DNA of 64,000 nt, taken from contig NZ_AP022563.1 of NCBI RefSeq assembly GCF_010726645.1, positions 4,216,001 through 4,280,000 on the forward strand. Direction: 5' to 3'. The translations under genes and the position numbers were made by a program. The notes under the pieces were generated by a model. It was not told the origin of the DNA, did no database searches, and saw nothing but the letters and a program-made list of their open reading frames with translations. The stretch comes from Mycolicibacterium duvalii. Lineage in GTDB: Bacteria; Actinomycetota; Actinomycetes; Mycobacteriales; Mycobacteriaceae. Below are positions 1 through 8,001 of this stretch, piece by piece. The first letter of the stretch is position 1, and every line of letters starts with the position of its first letter.

Positions 1-133
1 CGGTGCCGTCGTCGAGCCGGAACAACGCGGCCTGCGCACCGTCGGGGAGCAGCACGCCGACGCCGCGGTTGGGCAGCAGGAAGTCATAGGCGCACGCCGC
101 CGTCCAGACGCCGATCTCGTTGAGCACTGTCAT
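1..133 (-). CDS. nirD: NirD, nitrite reductase small subunit (partial, N-terminal 44 residues)
   Basis: Only the first 44 codons lie in the window; the gene runs off the left edge. The protein starts MTVLNEIGVW and continues with a Rieske-like beta fold of the NirD family, which supports the large subunit NirB in NAD(P)H-dependent reduction of nitrite to ammonia in the cytoplasm. Its ATG overlaps the TGA of nirB in an ATGA (130-133), so translation of the two subunits is probably coupled. Order nirB-nirD is as in M. tuberculosis Rv0252-Rv0253. The C-terminus and any cluster ligands cannot be judged here. Confidence 0.85.
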   Translation of the reverse strand, partial: MTVLNEIGVWTAACAYDFLLPNRGVGVLLPDGAQAALFRLDDGT

Positions 134-2691
134 CTCTGCACCACCTTGGGCATGCCGATGGAAACGGGCGCCGGCACCTTGCGCCCGTGCTGGTCGGTGA
201 ACTCGATCGTCGGGTCGGGCACGTCCGGGGCGTTGACGAACGACACGAACCGCGCGAGCTTGTCCGGGTCTTCCAGCACGCCCTTCCACTCGCAGGCGTA
301 GCCGTCGACGTGGCGCGCGATGGCCGCCTCGAACTCGGCCGCCAACCCCAGCGAGTCGTCGCACACCACCTCGCGCAGGTGCTCGAGGCCTTTCTCCTCC
401 ACCCACGGCGCGGTGCGCTGCAACCGGTCGGCGGTGCGGATGTAGAACATCAGGAACCGGTCGATGTAGCGGATCAGCGTCTCGTCGTCGAGGTCACCGG
501 CCAACAGCTCGGCATGGCGGGGTGTCATGCCGCCGTTGCCGCCGACGTAGAGGTTCCAGCCGGTCTCGGTGGCGATGACGCCGACGTCCTTGCCGCGGGC
601 CTCGGCGCACTCCCGTGCGCAGCCCGAGACCCCCATCTTGATCTTGTGCGGGGCCCGCAGGCCGCGGTAGCGCAGCTCCAGGTTGATGGCCATCTGCACC
701 GAATCCTGTTGGCCGTAGCGGCACCAGTCGCTGCCGACACAGCTCTTCACGGTGCGCAGCGACTTGCCGTAAGCATGGCCGGATTCCATCCCCCCATCGA
801 CGAGGCGACGCCAGATGTCGGGCAGCTGCTCGACGCGGGCACCGAACATGTCGATGCGCTGTCCGCCGGTGATCTTGGTGTACAGCCCGAAGTCCCGGGC
901 GATCTCGCCGATCAGGATCAGATGCTCGGGGGTGATATCGCCGCCGGGTACCCGCGGCACCACCGAGTAGCTGCCGTTGCGCTGGATGTTGGCCAGGAAG
1001 TGGTCGTTGGAGTCCTGCAGCGAGGCCTGCTCCCCGTCGAGGATGTGCCCCGAGCTCGTCGACGCAAGAATCGACGCGACGACGGGCTTGCAGATGTCGC
1101 AACCCTTTCCGCTGCCGAAACGCTCGATCAGCCCGGAGAACGTCCGGATGTCGGTGGCGGTGACGATCTCGAACAGCTCGGCCCGGGACTGGCTGAAGTG
1201 TTCGCACAGCGCCTTGGACTGCTCCACCCCTTCGGCCTCGAGGATCTGTTTGAGCAGCGGGACGCACGATCCGCACGAGGTGCCCGCCAGCGTGCACTTC
1301 TTGAGGTCGGCGACATCACAGCAGCCTGACCCGATGGCCTCGGTCAAATCACCCTTGGTGACGTTGTTGCACGAGCAGATCTGCGCCGCCGGCGGCAGCG
1401 CGCCGACGCCGAGTCCCGTTGTGCCGCCGTCGGTCCCGGTCGGCGAGATGAGACCCAGCGGGTCGCCCGGCAGAGGTTCGCCGACCATCGGGCGCAGGAT
1501 GCCGTAGGCCGAGGCATCGCCGACCAGGATGCCGCCCAGCAGGGTCTTCGCGTCGTCGGAGAGCACCAGCTTGGCGTAGGTCTGGTTGACCGCGTCGTTG
1601 ACGACGACCGACAGGCAGTCCGGCGTGACGCCCATCGCGTCGCCGAAGCTGGCGACGTCGACGCCCAGCAGCTTGAGCTTGGTGGACATGTCGGCCTCGG
1701 GAAACTCCGCGGCGCCGCCGAGCAGCCGGTCGGCGGCCACCTCGGCGCTGGTGTATCCGGGCCCCACCAGCCCGTAGCAGCGGCCCTCGATCGCGGCCAC
1801 CTCGCCGATCGCGTAGACTTCGGGATCGCTGGTCACACAGGACAGGTCGGTGAGCACGCCCCCGCGCTCGGCGATCTCCAGCCCCGCATCGCGGGCCAGC
1901 TCGTCACGGGGACGGATCCCGGCGGCGAACACCACCAGGCCGGTGTCGATGAACGTGCCGTCGCTGAGCAGCACCCGCAGGGAGTCGTCGTCCGCGGAAC
2001 GTTTCAGCGGACGGTTGCGTTGCGCCGGGCCGATCGACTCGGTGCCGACGTCGGTGTGCACGGTGATGCCGAGCTCGGTGATCATCCGGCCGAGCAGCGC
2101 GCCACCGGCCTCGTCGAGTTGCGCGGCCATCAGCCGCGACGACCGCTCCACGACGTGGGCGTCCAACCCGAAGCCGCGCAACGCGTTGGCCGCCTCCAGA
2201 CCCAGCAGTCCGCCGCCGATCACGACACCGACCGGCGCGCGGCCGCTTTCGCTCGTGCGCCGCGCGTCCGCCCGGATCGCGTCGAGGTCATCCAGGGTGC
2301 GGTAGACGTGGCAGGACGGCAGATCCCGCCCGGGCACCGGCGGGACGAACGCGTAGGAGCCCGTGGCCAGTACCAGCGCGTCGTAGGCGACGCGGGTGCC
2401 GTCGGCCGTCGTGACCGTCTTGGCGGCACGGTCGATGCCGGTCACCCGCGCACCCAACCGCACCTCGACGAGGTCGTCGCCGAGGTAGTCGTTACCCGGC
2501 AGCGCGAGACGGGGCCGCTCCCAGTGCTCGGTGTAGCCGGTCAGCCCCACCCGGTCGTAGGCGGCGTCGAGTTCTTCTGCCAGCACGGTGACCCGCCACC
2601 GGCCCGCGGTGTCGCGCGAACGCAGTGCCTCGACGAAGCGGTGTCCGACCATGCCGTGCCCGATGACCACGACGCGTGATGTTGACGCCAT
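130..2691 (-). CDS. nirB: NirB, assimilatory NAD(P)H nitrite reductase large subunit
   Basis: An 853-residue protein that reduces nitrite to ammonia with six electrons from NAD(P)H. Visible in order: FAD-binding GHGMVG motif near residues 6-15, NAD(P)-binding GGGLLG near 155, a BFD-like [2Fe-2S] segment with CSC (about 437) and CGSC (about 472), and the siroheme/[4Fe-4S] ligands CVGSDWC (about 650) and CAREC (about 690). I chose the ATG at 2691 because it directly precedes the FAD motif and gives the usual family length; the frame stays open upstream to 2964, but that part is low-complexity Arg/Gly and lies over the intergenic repeats. It is the first gene of nirBD and diverges from acr2. Confidence 0.95.
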   Translation of the reverse strand: MASTSRVVVIGHGMVGHRFVEALRSRDTAGRWRVTVLAEELDAAYDRVGLTGYTEHWERPRLALPGNDYLGDDLVEVRLGARVTGIDRAAKTVTTADGTRVAYDALVLATGSYAFVPPVPGRDLPSCHVYRTLDDLDAIRADARRTSESGRAPVGVVIGGGLLGLEAANALRGFGLDAHVVERSSRLMAAQLDEAGGALLGRMITELGITVHTDVGTESIGPAQRNRPLKRSADDDSLRVLLSDGTFIDTGLVVFAAGIRPRDELARDAGLEIAERGGVLTDLSCVTSDPEVYAIGEVAAIEGRCYGLVGPGYTSAEVAADRLLGGAAEFPEADMSTKLKLLGVDVASFGDAMGVTPDCLSVVVNDAVNQTYAKLVLSDDAKTLLGGILVGDASAYGILRPMVGEPLPGDPLGLISPTGTDGGTTGLGVGALPPAAQICSCNNVTKGDLTEAIGSGCCDVADLKKCTLAGTSCGSCVPLLKQILEAEGVEQSKALCEHFSQSRAELFEIVTATDIRTFSGLIERFGSGKGCDICKPVVASILASTSSGHILDGEQASLQDSNDHFLANIQRNGSYSVVPRVPGGDITPEHLILIGEIARDFGLYTKITGGQRIDMFGARVEQLPDIWRRLVDGGMESGHAYGKSLRTVKSCVGSDWCRYGQQDSVQMAINLELRYRGLRAPHKIKMGVSGCARECAEARGKDVGVIATETGWNLYVGGNGGMTPRHAELLAGDLDDETLIRYIDRFLMFYIRTADRLQRTAPWVEEKGLEHLREVVCDDSLGLAAEFEAAIARHVDGYACEWKGVLEDPDKLARFVSFVNAPDVPDPTIEFTDQHGRKVPAPVSIGMPKVVQR

Positions 2692-2714
2692 GGCGGCCAC
2701 GTTAGGAAGCCGAT

Positions 2715-2725
2715 ATTGCCGCAAT
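2715..2725. promoter_or_regulatory. Short dyad upstream of nirB
   Basis: ATTGC-C-GCAAT, a perfect 5-bp dyad with one central base, lies 24-34 bp upstream of the nirB start. The bases beside it (GAT and GTC) extend the symmetry partly. The position suits an operator or promoter element for nirBD, which in mycobacteria responds to nitrogen regulators, but it does not match a GlnR box that I can recognise. Confidence 0.3.
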
Positions 2726-2796
2726 GTCGCGTCGTGTGAAGCGCCCATCACGGTCTGCTCACCGCTGCGCGCGCGGTGCTGTGAGCGCCCCTTGCG

Positions 2797-2845
2797 AACG
2801 TGCACCCAGGGCGGCCGGCCCCGCCCAACGTGCACGCAGGGCGGC
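2797..2845. repeat. Tandem imperfect repeat in the nirB-acr2 intergenic region
   Basis: AACGTGCACCCAGGGCGGC (2797-2815) recurs as AACGTGCACGCAGGGCGGC (2827-2845), one mismatch in 19 bp and a 30-bp period. It lies in the 332-bp gap between nirB and acr2, which holds no credible gene. The function is unknown; it resembles the GTGCACGCAG-type intergenic repeats often seen in mycobacterial genomes. Confidence 0.6.
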
Positions 2846-2905
2846 AAACCAGCCCGGCCACCGCCACCACCACACGCTCGGCGAGCGACCCGGGCGCCAA
2901 GCGCC

Positions 2906-2927
2906 CTGTGAGCGCGATCGCTCACAG
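2906..2927. repeat. 9-bp inverted repeat (CTGTGAGCG-N4-CGCTCACAG)
   Basis: A perfect inverted repeat with 9-bp arms and a 4-bp spacer. The same half-site CTGTGAGCG occurs again at 2779-2787, 127 bp away. It sits between the acr2 promoter and the tandem repeats. It could be a regulator site, a transcript hairpin or part of a dispersed repeat; the sequence alone does not decide. Confidence 0.5.
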
Positions 2928-2939
2928 CGAACACCCCCC

Positions 2940-2967
2940 GGGAACATGAGCGTGGTCGACTCAAGTT
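2940..2967 (+). promoter_or_regulatory. ECF-sigma (SigH/SigE-type) promoter overlapping a HAIR-like HspR site for acr2
   Basis: GGGAACA (2940-2946), 17 bases, then AGTT (2964-2967) fits the mycobacterial SigH/SigE pattern GGGAAY-N16-18-GTT. Inside it, CATGAGC (2945-2951)-N7-ACTCAAG (2959-2965) matches the HspR inverted repeat CTTGAGT-N7-ACTCAAG: the right half is perfect, the left half matches 5 of 7 bases, and the spacing is exact. Established knowledge: acr2 of M. tuberculosis is controlled by HspR and by SigE/SigH. The overlap predicts HspR blocking a stress-sigma promoter. Confidence 0.65.
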
Positions 2968-3023
2968 ATTGGGGTCAGAAGCGCCGGTAGTCCGCCGGTC
3001 ACGACCAATGAGGAGTGAGGATC

Positions 3024-3464
3024 ATGAACAACGTCGCCTTGTGGAACCGGCCGGCATGGACCGCCGACCGATTGATGCGGGACTTCTTCGGCCCGTCGGC
3101 TCCGGCGCCCGGCGCCGCGATCAGCCCCGCCGTCGAGATCACCCAGGACGGCGACGACGCCGTGGTCCGGGTCGACCTGCCCGGCGTGGACGTCGAGAAG
3201 GATGTCACCGTCGAGGTCGAGAACGGCCGCCTGGTGATCCATGGCGAACGTCGCGACGAGCGTTCCGAGGAGCGCGCCGAGGACGGCCGGGTCCGCCGGA
3301 TCAGCGAGGTCCGGTACGGCTCGTTCCGGCGTTCGTTCGCGCTGCCCTCCCACGTCACCGGCGACGCGGTATCGGCCGCCTACGACGCCGGCGTGCTCAC
3401 CGTGCGGGTCGCCGGGGCGCACCGCAACGCGCAGGCGCAGCGGATCGCGATCGAAGCCAAGTAG
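3024..3464 (+). CDS. acr2: Acr2-type small heat-shock protein (Hsp20/alpha-crystallin)
   Basis: A 146-residue ATP-independent chaperone that holds unfolding proteins during heat and oxidative stress. The alpha-crystallin domain runs from about residue 38 to 140: it includes the beta-strand segment VVRVDLPGVDVEKDV and the C-terminal GVLTVRV. ATG at 3024 follows AGGAG (3011-3015); an in-frame GTG at 3015 is less likely. Divergent from nirB and upstream of sdh1, as for Rv0251c beside Rv0252 and Rv0250c, which is the basis for the name. Followed at once by a strong terminator. Confidence 0.9.
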   Translation: MNNVALWNRPAWTADRLMRDFFGPSAPAPGAAISPAVEITQDGDDAVVRVDLPGVDVEKDVTVEVENGRLVIHGERRDERSEERAEDGRVRRISEVRYGSFRRSFALPSHVTGDAVSAAYDAGVLTVRVAGAHRNAQAQRIAIEAK

Positions 3465-3472
3465 CTGCACAG

Positions 3473-3503
3473 CTACCGGTGGGAGCCCCGCTCCCACCGG
3501 TAG
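3473..3503 (+). terminator. Stem-loop terminator after acr2
   Basis: CTACCGGTGGGAG (3473-3485), loop CCCCG, CTCCCACCGGTAG (3491-3503): a perfect 13-bp stem starting 8 bases after the acr2 stop. There is no U-run, as is common for mycobacterial terminators. The end of the stem runs into TAGAGT (3501-3506), a possible -10 box for the next gene. Confidence 0.75.
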
Positions 3504-3515
3504 AGTGCTTGGTCC

Positions 3516-3947
3516 ATGGGCGTACCACTGGGGATCGACACCCTTCTCACCATCACCGCAGCAGGTTTGATCTTCGCCTGGGCGCTGGTTCTGGGCATCT
3601 GGAAGTACCGCCAGATGGCCACCAGCGCAGACCATCTGGCTCACCCCTACGTCGACATCGCCCATCGCGCGGCGCTGCTGTACTCCTTCGCGACCATGCT
3701 GCTGGCGGTGTTCGTCGAGCTCAGCGCCTGGCCGACGGCGGTGAACCTGACCGCGGCGGCGGTGGTGGTGGCCTTCTTCGTCCTCGCCATCGCCACCTAC
3801 GTGCGCCACGGCGCCCGCCGTGACACCACCAACCAGTTCGAACACGTCGACACCACGCTGCGGATCGCGATGGCCGCGTTGATCATCGGGGAGCTCGGCG
3901 GTTTCGCGGTACTGTTCGCCGGCTTCATCGCCGGCCAGTTCTTCTGA
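3516..3947 (+). CDS. Four-helix conserved membrane protein
   Basis: A 143-residue protein of unknown function. Four hydrophobic segments are visible at about residues 6-27, 51-70, 76-95 and 115-140, with short polar loops, so it is an inner-membrane protein with both ends probably cytoplasmic. No catalytic motif is visible. ATG at 3516 has no strong ribosome site; TAGAGT at 3501-3506 could be its -10 box and give a very short or absent leader. It lies between acr2 and a convergent ICL/PEPM gene, an insertion relative to the M. tuberculosis order. Confidence 0.75.
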   Translation: MGVPLGIDTLLTITAAGLIFAWALVLGIWKYRQMATSADHLAHPYVDIAHRAALLYSFATMLLAVFVELSAWPTAVNLTAAAVVVAFFVLAIATYVRHGARRDTTNQFEHVDTTLRIAMAALIIGELGGFAVLFAGFIAGQFF

Positions 3948-3978
3948 CGCCCGGTCGGCCGATCGTCGCGCGGAACAG

Positions 3979-4737
3979 CTACTGCCAGCGCGCCAGGATC
4001 TCCTTGGCCCGCTCGGCAAGTGCGGCCTGCCAGAACGGCCCGAAGCTGATCCGGCCCACCCCCAGCGGCCCGAACGACGCCGGGTCGTCGGACTGCGGCA
4101 CCGCGATCGCGTTGACCGGCAAGGGCAGTTCGGAGGTCAATCGCCGCATCGTGTCCGGGTCGTGGCGTCCGACGGGGTAGAGCACATCGGCCCCGGCCTC
4201 GGCGGCATGGCGCAGCCGGGCGATCGCGCGCTCCACCCGGTCACTCTCATCGCCGTCGCCGCGCAGGAACAGATCCGTGCGGGCGTTGACGACCAAGTGG
4301 ACCCCCGCCGCGTCGGCCGCGGCGCGCAGCGCGCCGACCAGTTCGGCATGCTCTCCGGCCGACCGCAGCCGGCCCCCCTCGCTGTGCACGGTGTCCTCGA
4401 TGTTGAGCCCGACCGCGCCGACCGACAGCAGGCCCTCGATCAGCCGGGTCGGCGCCTCGCCGTACCCGGACTCGATGTCGACCGACACCGGCACGTCGAC
4501 CGCGGCGGTGATCTGCGCGACGCGCGTGGTCAGGTCGTCGAATGTCATGCCTTCGTTATCGGGCTTGCCGATCGAGTCGGCCACCGGATGACTGCCCACG
4601 GTCAGCGCGGCGAACCCGGCGCCCACCGCGAGGTGCGCCGACCAGGCGTCCCAGACCGTCGGCAGCACCACCGGGTTGCCCGGCTGGTGCAGCCTCAGCA
4701 ACTGCTCGGCTCGCTGCTTGAGCACGTCGTCGGCCAT
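3979..4737 (-). CDS. Isocitrate lyase/phosphoenolpyruvate mutase family protein
   Basis: A 252-residue TIM-barrel enzyme of the ICL/PEP-mutase superfamily, which makes or breaks C-C or C-P bonds beside a carboxylate. The family signature VDIESGYGE is at about residues 88-96, the NIED segment follows near 115, and VNARTD near 153. It lacks the KKCGH motif of true isocitrate lyase, so the substrate is unknown; 2-methylisocitrate-lyase-like or oxaloacetate-decarboxylase-like activity are options. ATG at 4737 has a strong GGAGGAACA ribosome site; the open frame upstream to 4911 covers the divergent promoter and is not coding. Confidence 0.85.
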   Translation of the reverse strand: MADDVLKQRAEQLLRLHQPGNPVVLPTVWDAWSAHLAVGAGFAALTVGSHPVADSIGKPDNEGMTFDDLTTRVAQITAAVDVPVSVDIESGYGEAPTRLIEGLLSVGAVGLNIEDTVHSEGGRLRSAGEHAELVGALRAAADAAGVHLVVNARTDLFLRGDGDESDRVERAIARLRHAAEAGADVLYPVGRHDPDTMRRLTSELPLPVNAIAVPQSDDPASFGPLGVGRISFGPFWQAALAERAKEILARWQ

Positions 4738-4766
4738 TGTTCCTCCGCTCGTCAAAGTGATCTGTC

Positions 4767-4785
4767 TCACCCATGACATGGGTGA
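4767..4785. promoter_or_regulatory. Near-perfect operator palindrome between divergent genes
   Basis: TCACCCATGACATGGGTGA: two perfect 9-bp arms around a central A. It lies 30 bp upstream of the ICL/PEPM gene and 60 bp upstream of the Rv0250c homologue that heads the sdh1 region, so one bound dimer could regulate both. The regulator is not identifiable from the window. Confidence 0.6.
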
Positions 4786-4844
4786 TGTCGCTAGCATCGG
4801 TTGCGTAGTGTGATCCATGACACCCTTCAGCCCAAGGAGGTCAC

Positions 4845-5141
4845 TTGTCCAGCACCACCGAACTCGCCGAGCTTCACGATCTGATAGGAAGCCTTCGGCG
4901 ATGCGTGACATCGCTGGCGTCGCGATACGGGGACAGCCCTGCCACCCGTCGCATCGTCAACGACGCGGAGAGGATCCTCAACGACATCGACCGACTCGAC
5001 ATCGACGCCGAGGAACTCGAGCTCGCGCGCGGCGTCAGTCGACACCATCATGTCGGAGAGCGGATTCCGATCCCGGACACGCAGTACGACACCGAGTTCT
5101 GGCGCGGTGTCGACGACGAAGGCCTCGGCGGAACGCGCTGA
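4845..5141 (+). CDS. Conserved hypothetical protein, Rv0250c homologue
   Basis: A 98-residue soluble acidic protein, rich in helix-forming residues, with no signal or membrane segment. It begins MSSTTELAELHDLIGSLRR and ends in IPDTQYDTEFWRGVDDEG, a pattern I recognise from Rv0250c, which sits between acr2 and sdh1 in M. tuberculosis. TTG start at 4845 is supported by AAGGAGG at 4834-4840. It is 61 bp upstream of the sdh1 membrane subunit and probably co-transcribed with it; the constant linkage suggests a role in Sdh1 assembly or control, but no function is established. Confidence 0.8.
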   Translation: MSSTTELAELHDLIGSLRRCVTSLASRYGDSPATRRIVNDAERILNDIDRLDIDAEELELARGVSRHHHVGERIPIPDTQYDTEFWRGVDDEGLGGTR

Positions 5142-5202
5142 GCACGTCGTGCCCGGCCGGGCACCGCGAGTTCGTGGCTTATAAGTACATCGAGAGGGAA
5201 AC

Positions 5203-6021
5203 GTGAGCGCACCCACCGCCGACCGCAACGCGACCGGCGTCTTCTCCCCCGGCCGTGCCCAGATCGCGCAGCGCACGCTGCGCACCGATCGCTGGTGGCA
5301 GGCGCCCCTGCTGACCAATCTCGGCCTGGCGGCGTTCGTCATCTACGCCACCGTCCGCGCGTTCTGGCAGGACGCCTACTGGGTCGCCGACTACCACTAC
5401 CTGACGCCGTTCTACTCACCGTGTGTGAGCACCGGCTGCATCCCGGAGGCCAGCCACTTCGGCCAGTACCTGCCCGACGTGTGGTGGCTGCCCTACGCCG
5501 CGTTCTCGCTCCCGTTCCTGCTGCTGTTCCGGCTCACCTGCTACTACTACCGCAAGGCCTACTACCGGTCGGTGTGGCAGTCGCCGACGGCCTGCGCGGT
5601 GGCCGAGCCGCACGCGAAATACACTGGCGAGACCCGCTTTCCGCTGATCATGCAGAACTTCCACCGCTACTTCTTCTACATCGCGGTGCTGATCTCGCTG
5701 ATCAACACGTGGGACGCGATCCTGGCGTTCCGCTCCCCCACCGGATTCGGGTTCGGGCTGGGCAACGTCATCCTGGTGACCAACGTCGTGCTGCTGTGGG
5801 TCTACACGCTGTCGTGTCACTCGTGCCGCCACGTCACCGGCGGCCGCCTCAAGCACTTCTCGAAGCACCCGGTGCGGTACTGGATCTGGACCCAGGTCTC
5901 CAAGATCAACACCCGGCACATGCAGTTCGCGTGGATCACGCTGGCCACGCTGATGATCACCGACTTCTACATCATGCTGGTCGCCAGCGGCACCATCTCC
6001 GACCTGCGGTTCATCGGCTGA
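5203..6021 (+). CDS. sdhC: Sdh1 membrane-anchor subunit SdhC (Rv0249c type)
   Basis: A 272-residue membrane subunit that carries electrons from succinate oxidation to menaquinone. Five hydrophobic segments lie near residues 36-55, 96-113, 156-175, 186-204 and 241-262. It is longer than classical SdhC and has Cys74/Cys79 plus the cluster CHSCRH at 205-210 at the end of helix 4. Mycobacterial Sdh1 is known to hold a Rieske-type [2Fe-2S] cluster in this subunit, and these Cys/His residues are the likely ligands. GTG start at 5203 follows GAGAGGGA. First of the sdhC-sdhA-sdhB operon. Confidence 0.9.
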   Translation: MSAPTADRNATGVFSPGRAQIAQRTLRTDRWWQAPLLTNLGLAAFVIYATVRAFWQDAYWVADYHYLTPFYSPCVSTGCIPEASHFGQYLPDVWWLPYAAFSLPFLLLFRLTCYYYRKAYYRSVWQSPTACAVAEPHAKYTGETRFPLIMQNFHRYFFYIAVLISLINTWDAILAFRSPTGFGFGLGNVILVTNVVLLWVYTLSCHSCRHVTGGRLKHFSKHPVRYWIWTQVSKINTRHMQFAWITLATLMITDFYIMLVASGTISDLRFIG

Positions 6022-6078
6022 ATCAGCCTCACCGGAACACATCTCACCCAAGACGAATGAGCGGACAAGCGAGGATTT

Positions 6079-7998
6079 ATGGCTGACGAGGTCGAGCGGC
6101 ACTCCTACGACGTGGTCGTGATCGGTGCCGGCGGCGCAGGTCTCCGTGCGGTGATCGAAGCCCGGGAGCGGGGCCTGCGGGTCGCGGTGGTGACCAAGTC
6201 ACTGTTCGGCAAGGCCCACACCGTGATGGCCGAGGGCGGGTGCGCGGCGGCGATGCGCAACGTCAACACCAAGGACTCCTGGCAGGTGCACTTCGGTGAC
6301 ACCATGCGCGGCGGCAAGTTCCTGAACAACTGGCGGATGGCCGAACTGCACGCCCAGGAGGCACCGGACCGGGTCTGGGAGCTCGAAACCTACGGCGCGT
6401 TGTTCGACCGCACCAAGGACGGCCGGATCAGCCAGCGCAACTTCGGCGGGCACACCTATCCGCGGCTGGCCCACGTCGGTGACCGCACCGGCCTGGAGAT
6501 CATCCGCACCCTGCAGCAGAAGATCGTGTCGCTGCAGCAGGAGGACAAGGCCGAGCTCGGCGACTACGAAGCCCGCATCAAGGTCTTCCACGAATGTTCG
6601 ATCACCGAGCTGATCCTCGACAACGGACGCGTCGCGGGCGCGTTCGGCTACTACCGCGAGACCGGCGACTTCGTGTTGTTCGAGGCGCCGGCGGTGGTGC
6701 TGGCCACCGGCGGTATCGGCAAGTCCTACAAGGTCTCGTCGAACTCGTGGGAGTACACCGGCGACGGGCACGCGCTCGCGCTGCGCGCCGGTTCGGCACT
6801 GATCAACATGGAGTTCATCCAGTTCCACCCGACGGGCATGGTGTGGCCGCTGTCGGTGAAGGGGATCCTGGTCACCGAGGGTGTGCGCGGTGACGGCGGA
6901 GTGCTGAAGAACTCCGAGGGCAAACGCTTCATGTTCGACTACATCCCCGACGTGTTCAAGGGGCAGTACGCCGAGACCGAAGAGGAAGCCGACCAGTGGC
7001 TCAAGGACAACGACTCGGCGCGCCGCACCCCTGACCTGCTGCCCCGCGACGAGGTGGCCCGCGCGATCAACACCGAGGTCAAGGAAGGCCGCGGCACCCC
7101 GCACGGCGGCGTCTACCTCGATATCGCGTCGCGCATGTCACCCGAGGAGATCAAGCGCCGGCTGCCGTCGATGTACCACCAGTTCATCGAGCTGGCCGAG
7201 GTCGACATCACCACCGACGAGATGGAGGTGGGCCCGACCTGTCACTACGTGATGGGCGGGATCGAGGTCGACCCCGACACCGCGGCCGCCGCGACGCCCG
7301 GGCTGTTCGCCGCGGGCGAGTGCGCCGGCGGTATGCACGGCAGCAACCGGCTCGGCGGCAACTCGCTGTCGGACCTGCTGGTGTTCGGTCGCCGGGCCGG
7401 CCTGGGCGCCTCGGACTACGTCCGCGCGCTGTCGGATCGGCCGAAGGTCACCGAGGACGCCGTCACCGCGGCCACCGACATGGCGCTGGCGGTGTTCGAC
7501 GGCCCCAGTGACGGCTCGGCACCGGAGAACCCGTACACGCTGCAGCTGGACATGCAGGACACCATGAACAACCTGGTGGGCATCATCCGCAAGGCCGACG
7601 AAATGCAGGAGGCCCTGGACAAGCTGACTGAGCTGCGGGAGCGCTACAAGCGCGTCAAGGTCGAGGGCGAACGCAAGTTCAATCCCGGCTGGCACCTGGC
7701 GATGGATCTGCGCAACATGCTGCTGGTCAGCGAGTCGGTGGCGAAGTCGGCGATCACCCGCACCGAGAGCCGCGGCGGGCACACCCGCGACGACTACCCG
7801 GCGATGGACGCCAAGTGGCGCAACACGCTGCTGGCGTGCCGGTCGGCGGGCGACGATCCCGTCGTGCCCGACGTGACCGTCGCCCGGGAGGAGCAGCCGC
7901 CAATGCGTTCCGACCTGCTCGGCTGCTTCGAACTGTCCGAGCTCGAGAAGTACTACACCGACGAGGAACTCGTCGAACACCCGCAACGGAAGGGCTGA
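6079..7998 (+). CDS. sdhA: Sdh1 flavoprotein subunit SdhA
   Basis: A 639-residue flavoprotein that oxidises succinate to fumarate at the cytoplasmic face. The FAD motif VVVIGAGGAG lies at residues 12-21, the histidine for covalent FAD attachment is probably His47 in KAHTVMAEGG, FHPTGM lies near 252, and HGSNRLGGNSL near 420. Length agrees with the Rv0248c type (the Sdh2 type is shorter). It follows sdhC by 57 bp and is separated from sdhB by 3 bp. Confidence 0.96.
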   Translation: MADEVERHSYDVVVIGAGGAGLRAVIEARERGLRVAVVTKSLFGKAHTVMAEGGCAAAMRNVNTKDSWQVHFGDTMRGGKFLNNWRMAELHAQEAPDRVWELETYGALFDRTKDGRISQRNFGGHTYPRLAHVGDRTGLEIIRTLQQKIVSLQQEDKAELGDYEARIKVFHECSITELILDNGRVAGAFGYYRETGDFVLFEAPAVVLATGGIGKSYKVSSNSWEYTGDGHALALRAGSALINMEFIQFHPTGMVWPLSVKGILVTEGVRGDGGVLKNSEGKRFMFDYIPDVFKGQYAETEEEADQWLKDNDSARRTPDLLPRDEVARAINTEVKEGRGTPHGGVYLDIASRMSPEEIKRRLPSMYHQFIELAEVDITTDEMEVGPTCHYVMGGIEVDPDTAAAATPGLFAAGECAGGMHGSNRLGGNSLSDLLVFGRRAGLGASDYVRALSDRPKVTEDAVTAATDMALAVFDGPSDGSAPENPYTLQLDMQDTMNNLVGIIRKADEMQEALDKLTELRERYKRVKVEGERKFNPGWHLAMDLRNMLLVSESVAKSAITRTESRGGHTRDDYPAMDAKWRNTLLACRSAGDDPVVPDVTVAREEQPPMRSDLLGCFELSELEKYYTDEELVEHPQRKG

Positions 7999-8001
7999 GC
8001 G

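Noticed and set aside
187..1329. Long plus-strand frame (380 codons) opposite nirB
   Set aside because: Composition is that of an antisense shadow of a high-GC gene; no domain, and nirB is fully supported on the other strand.
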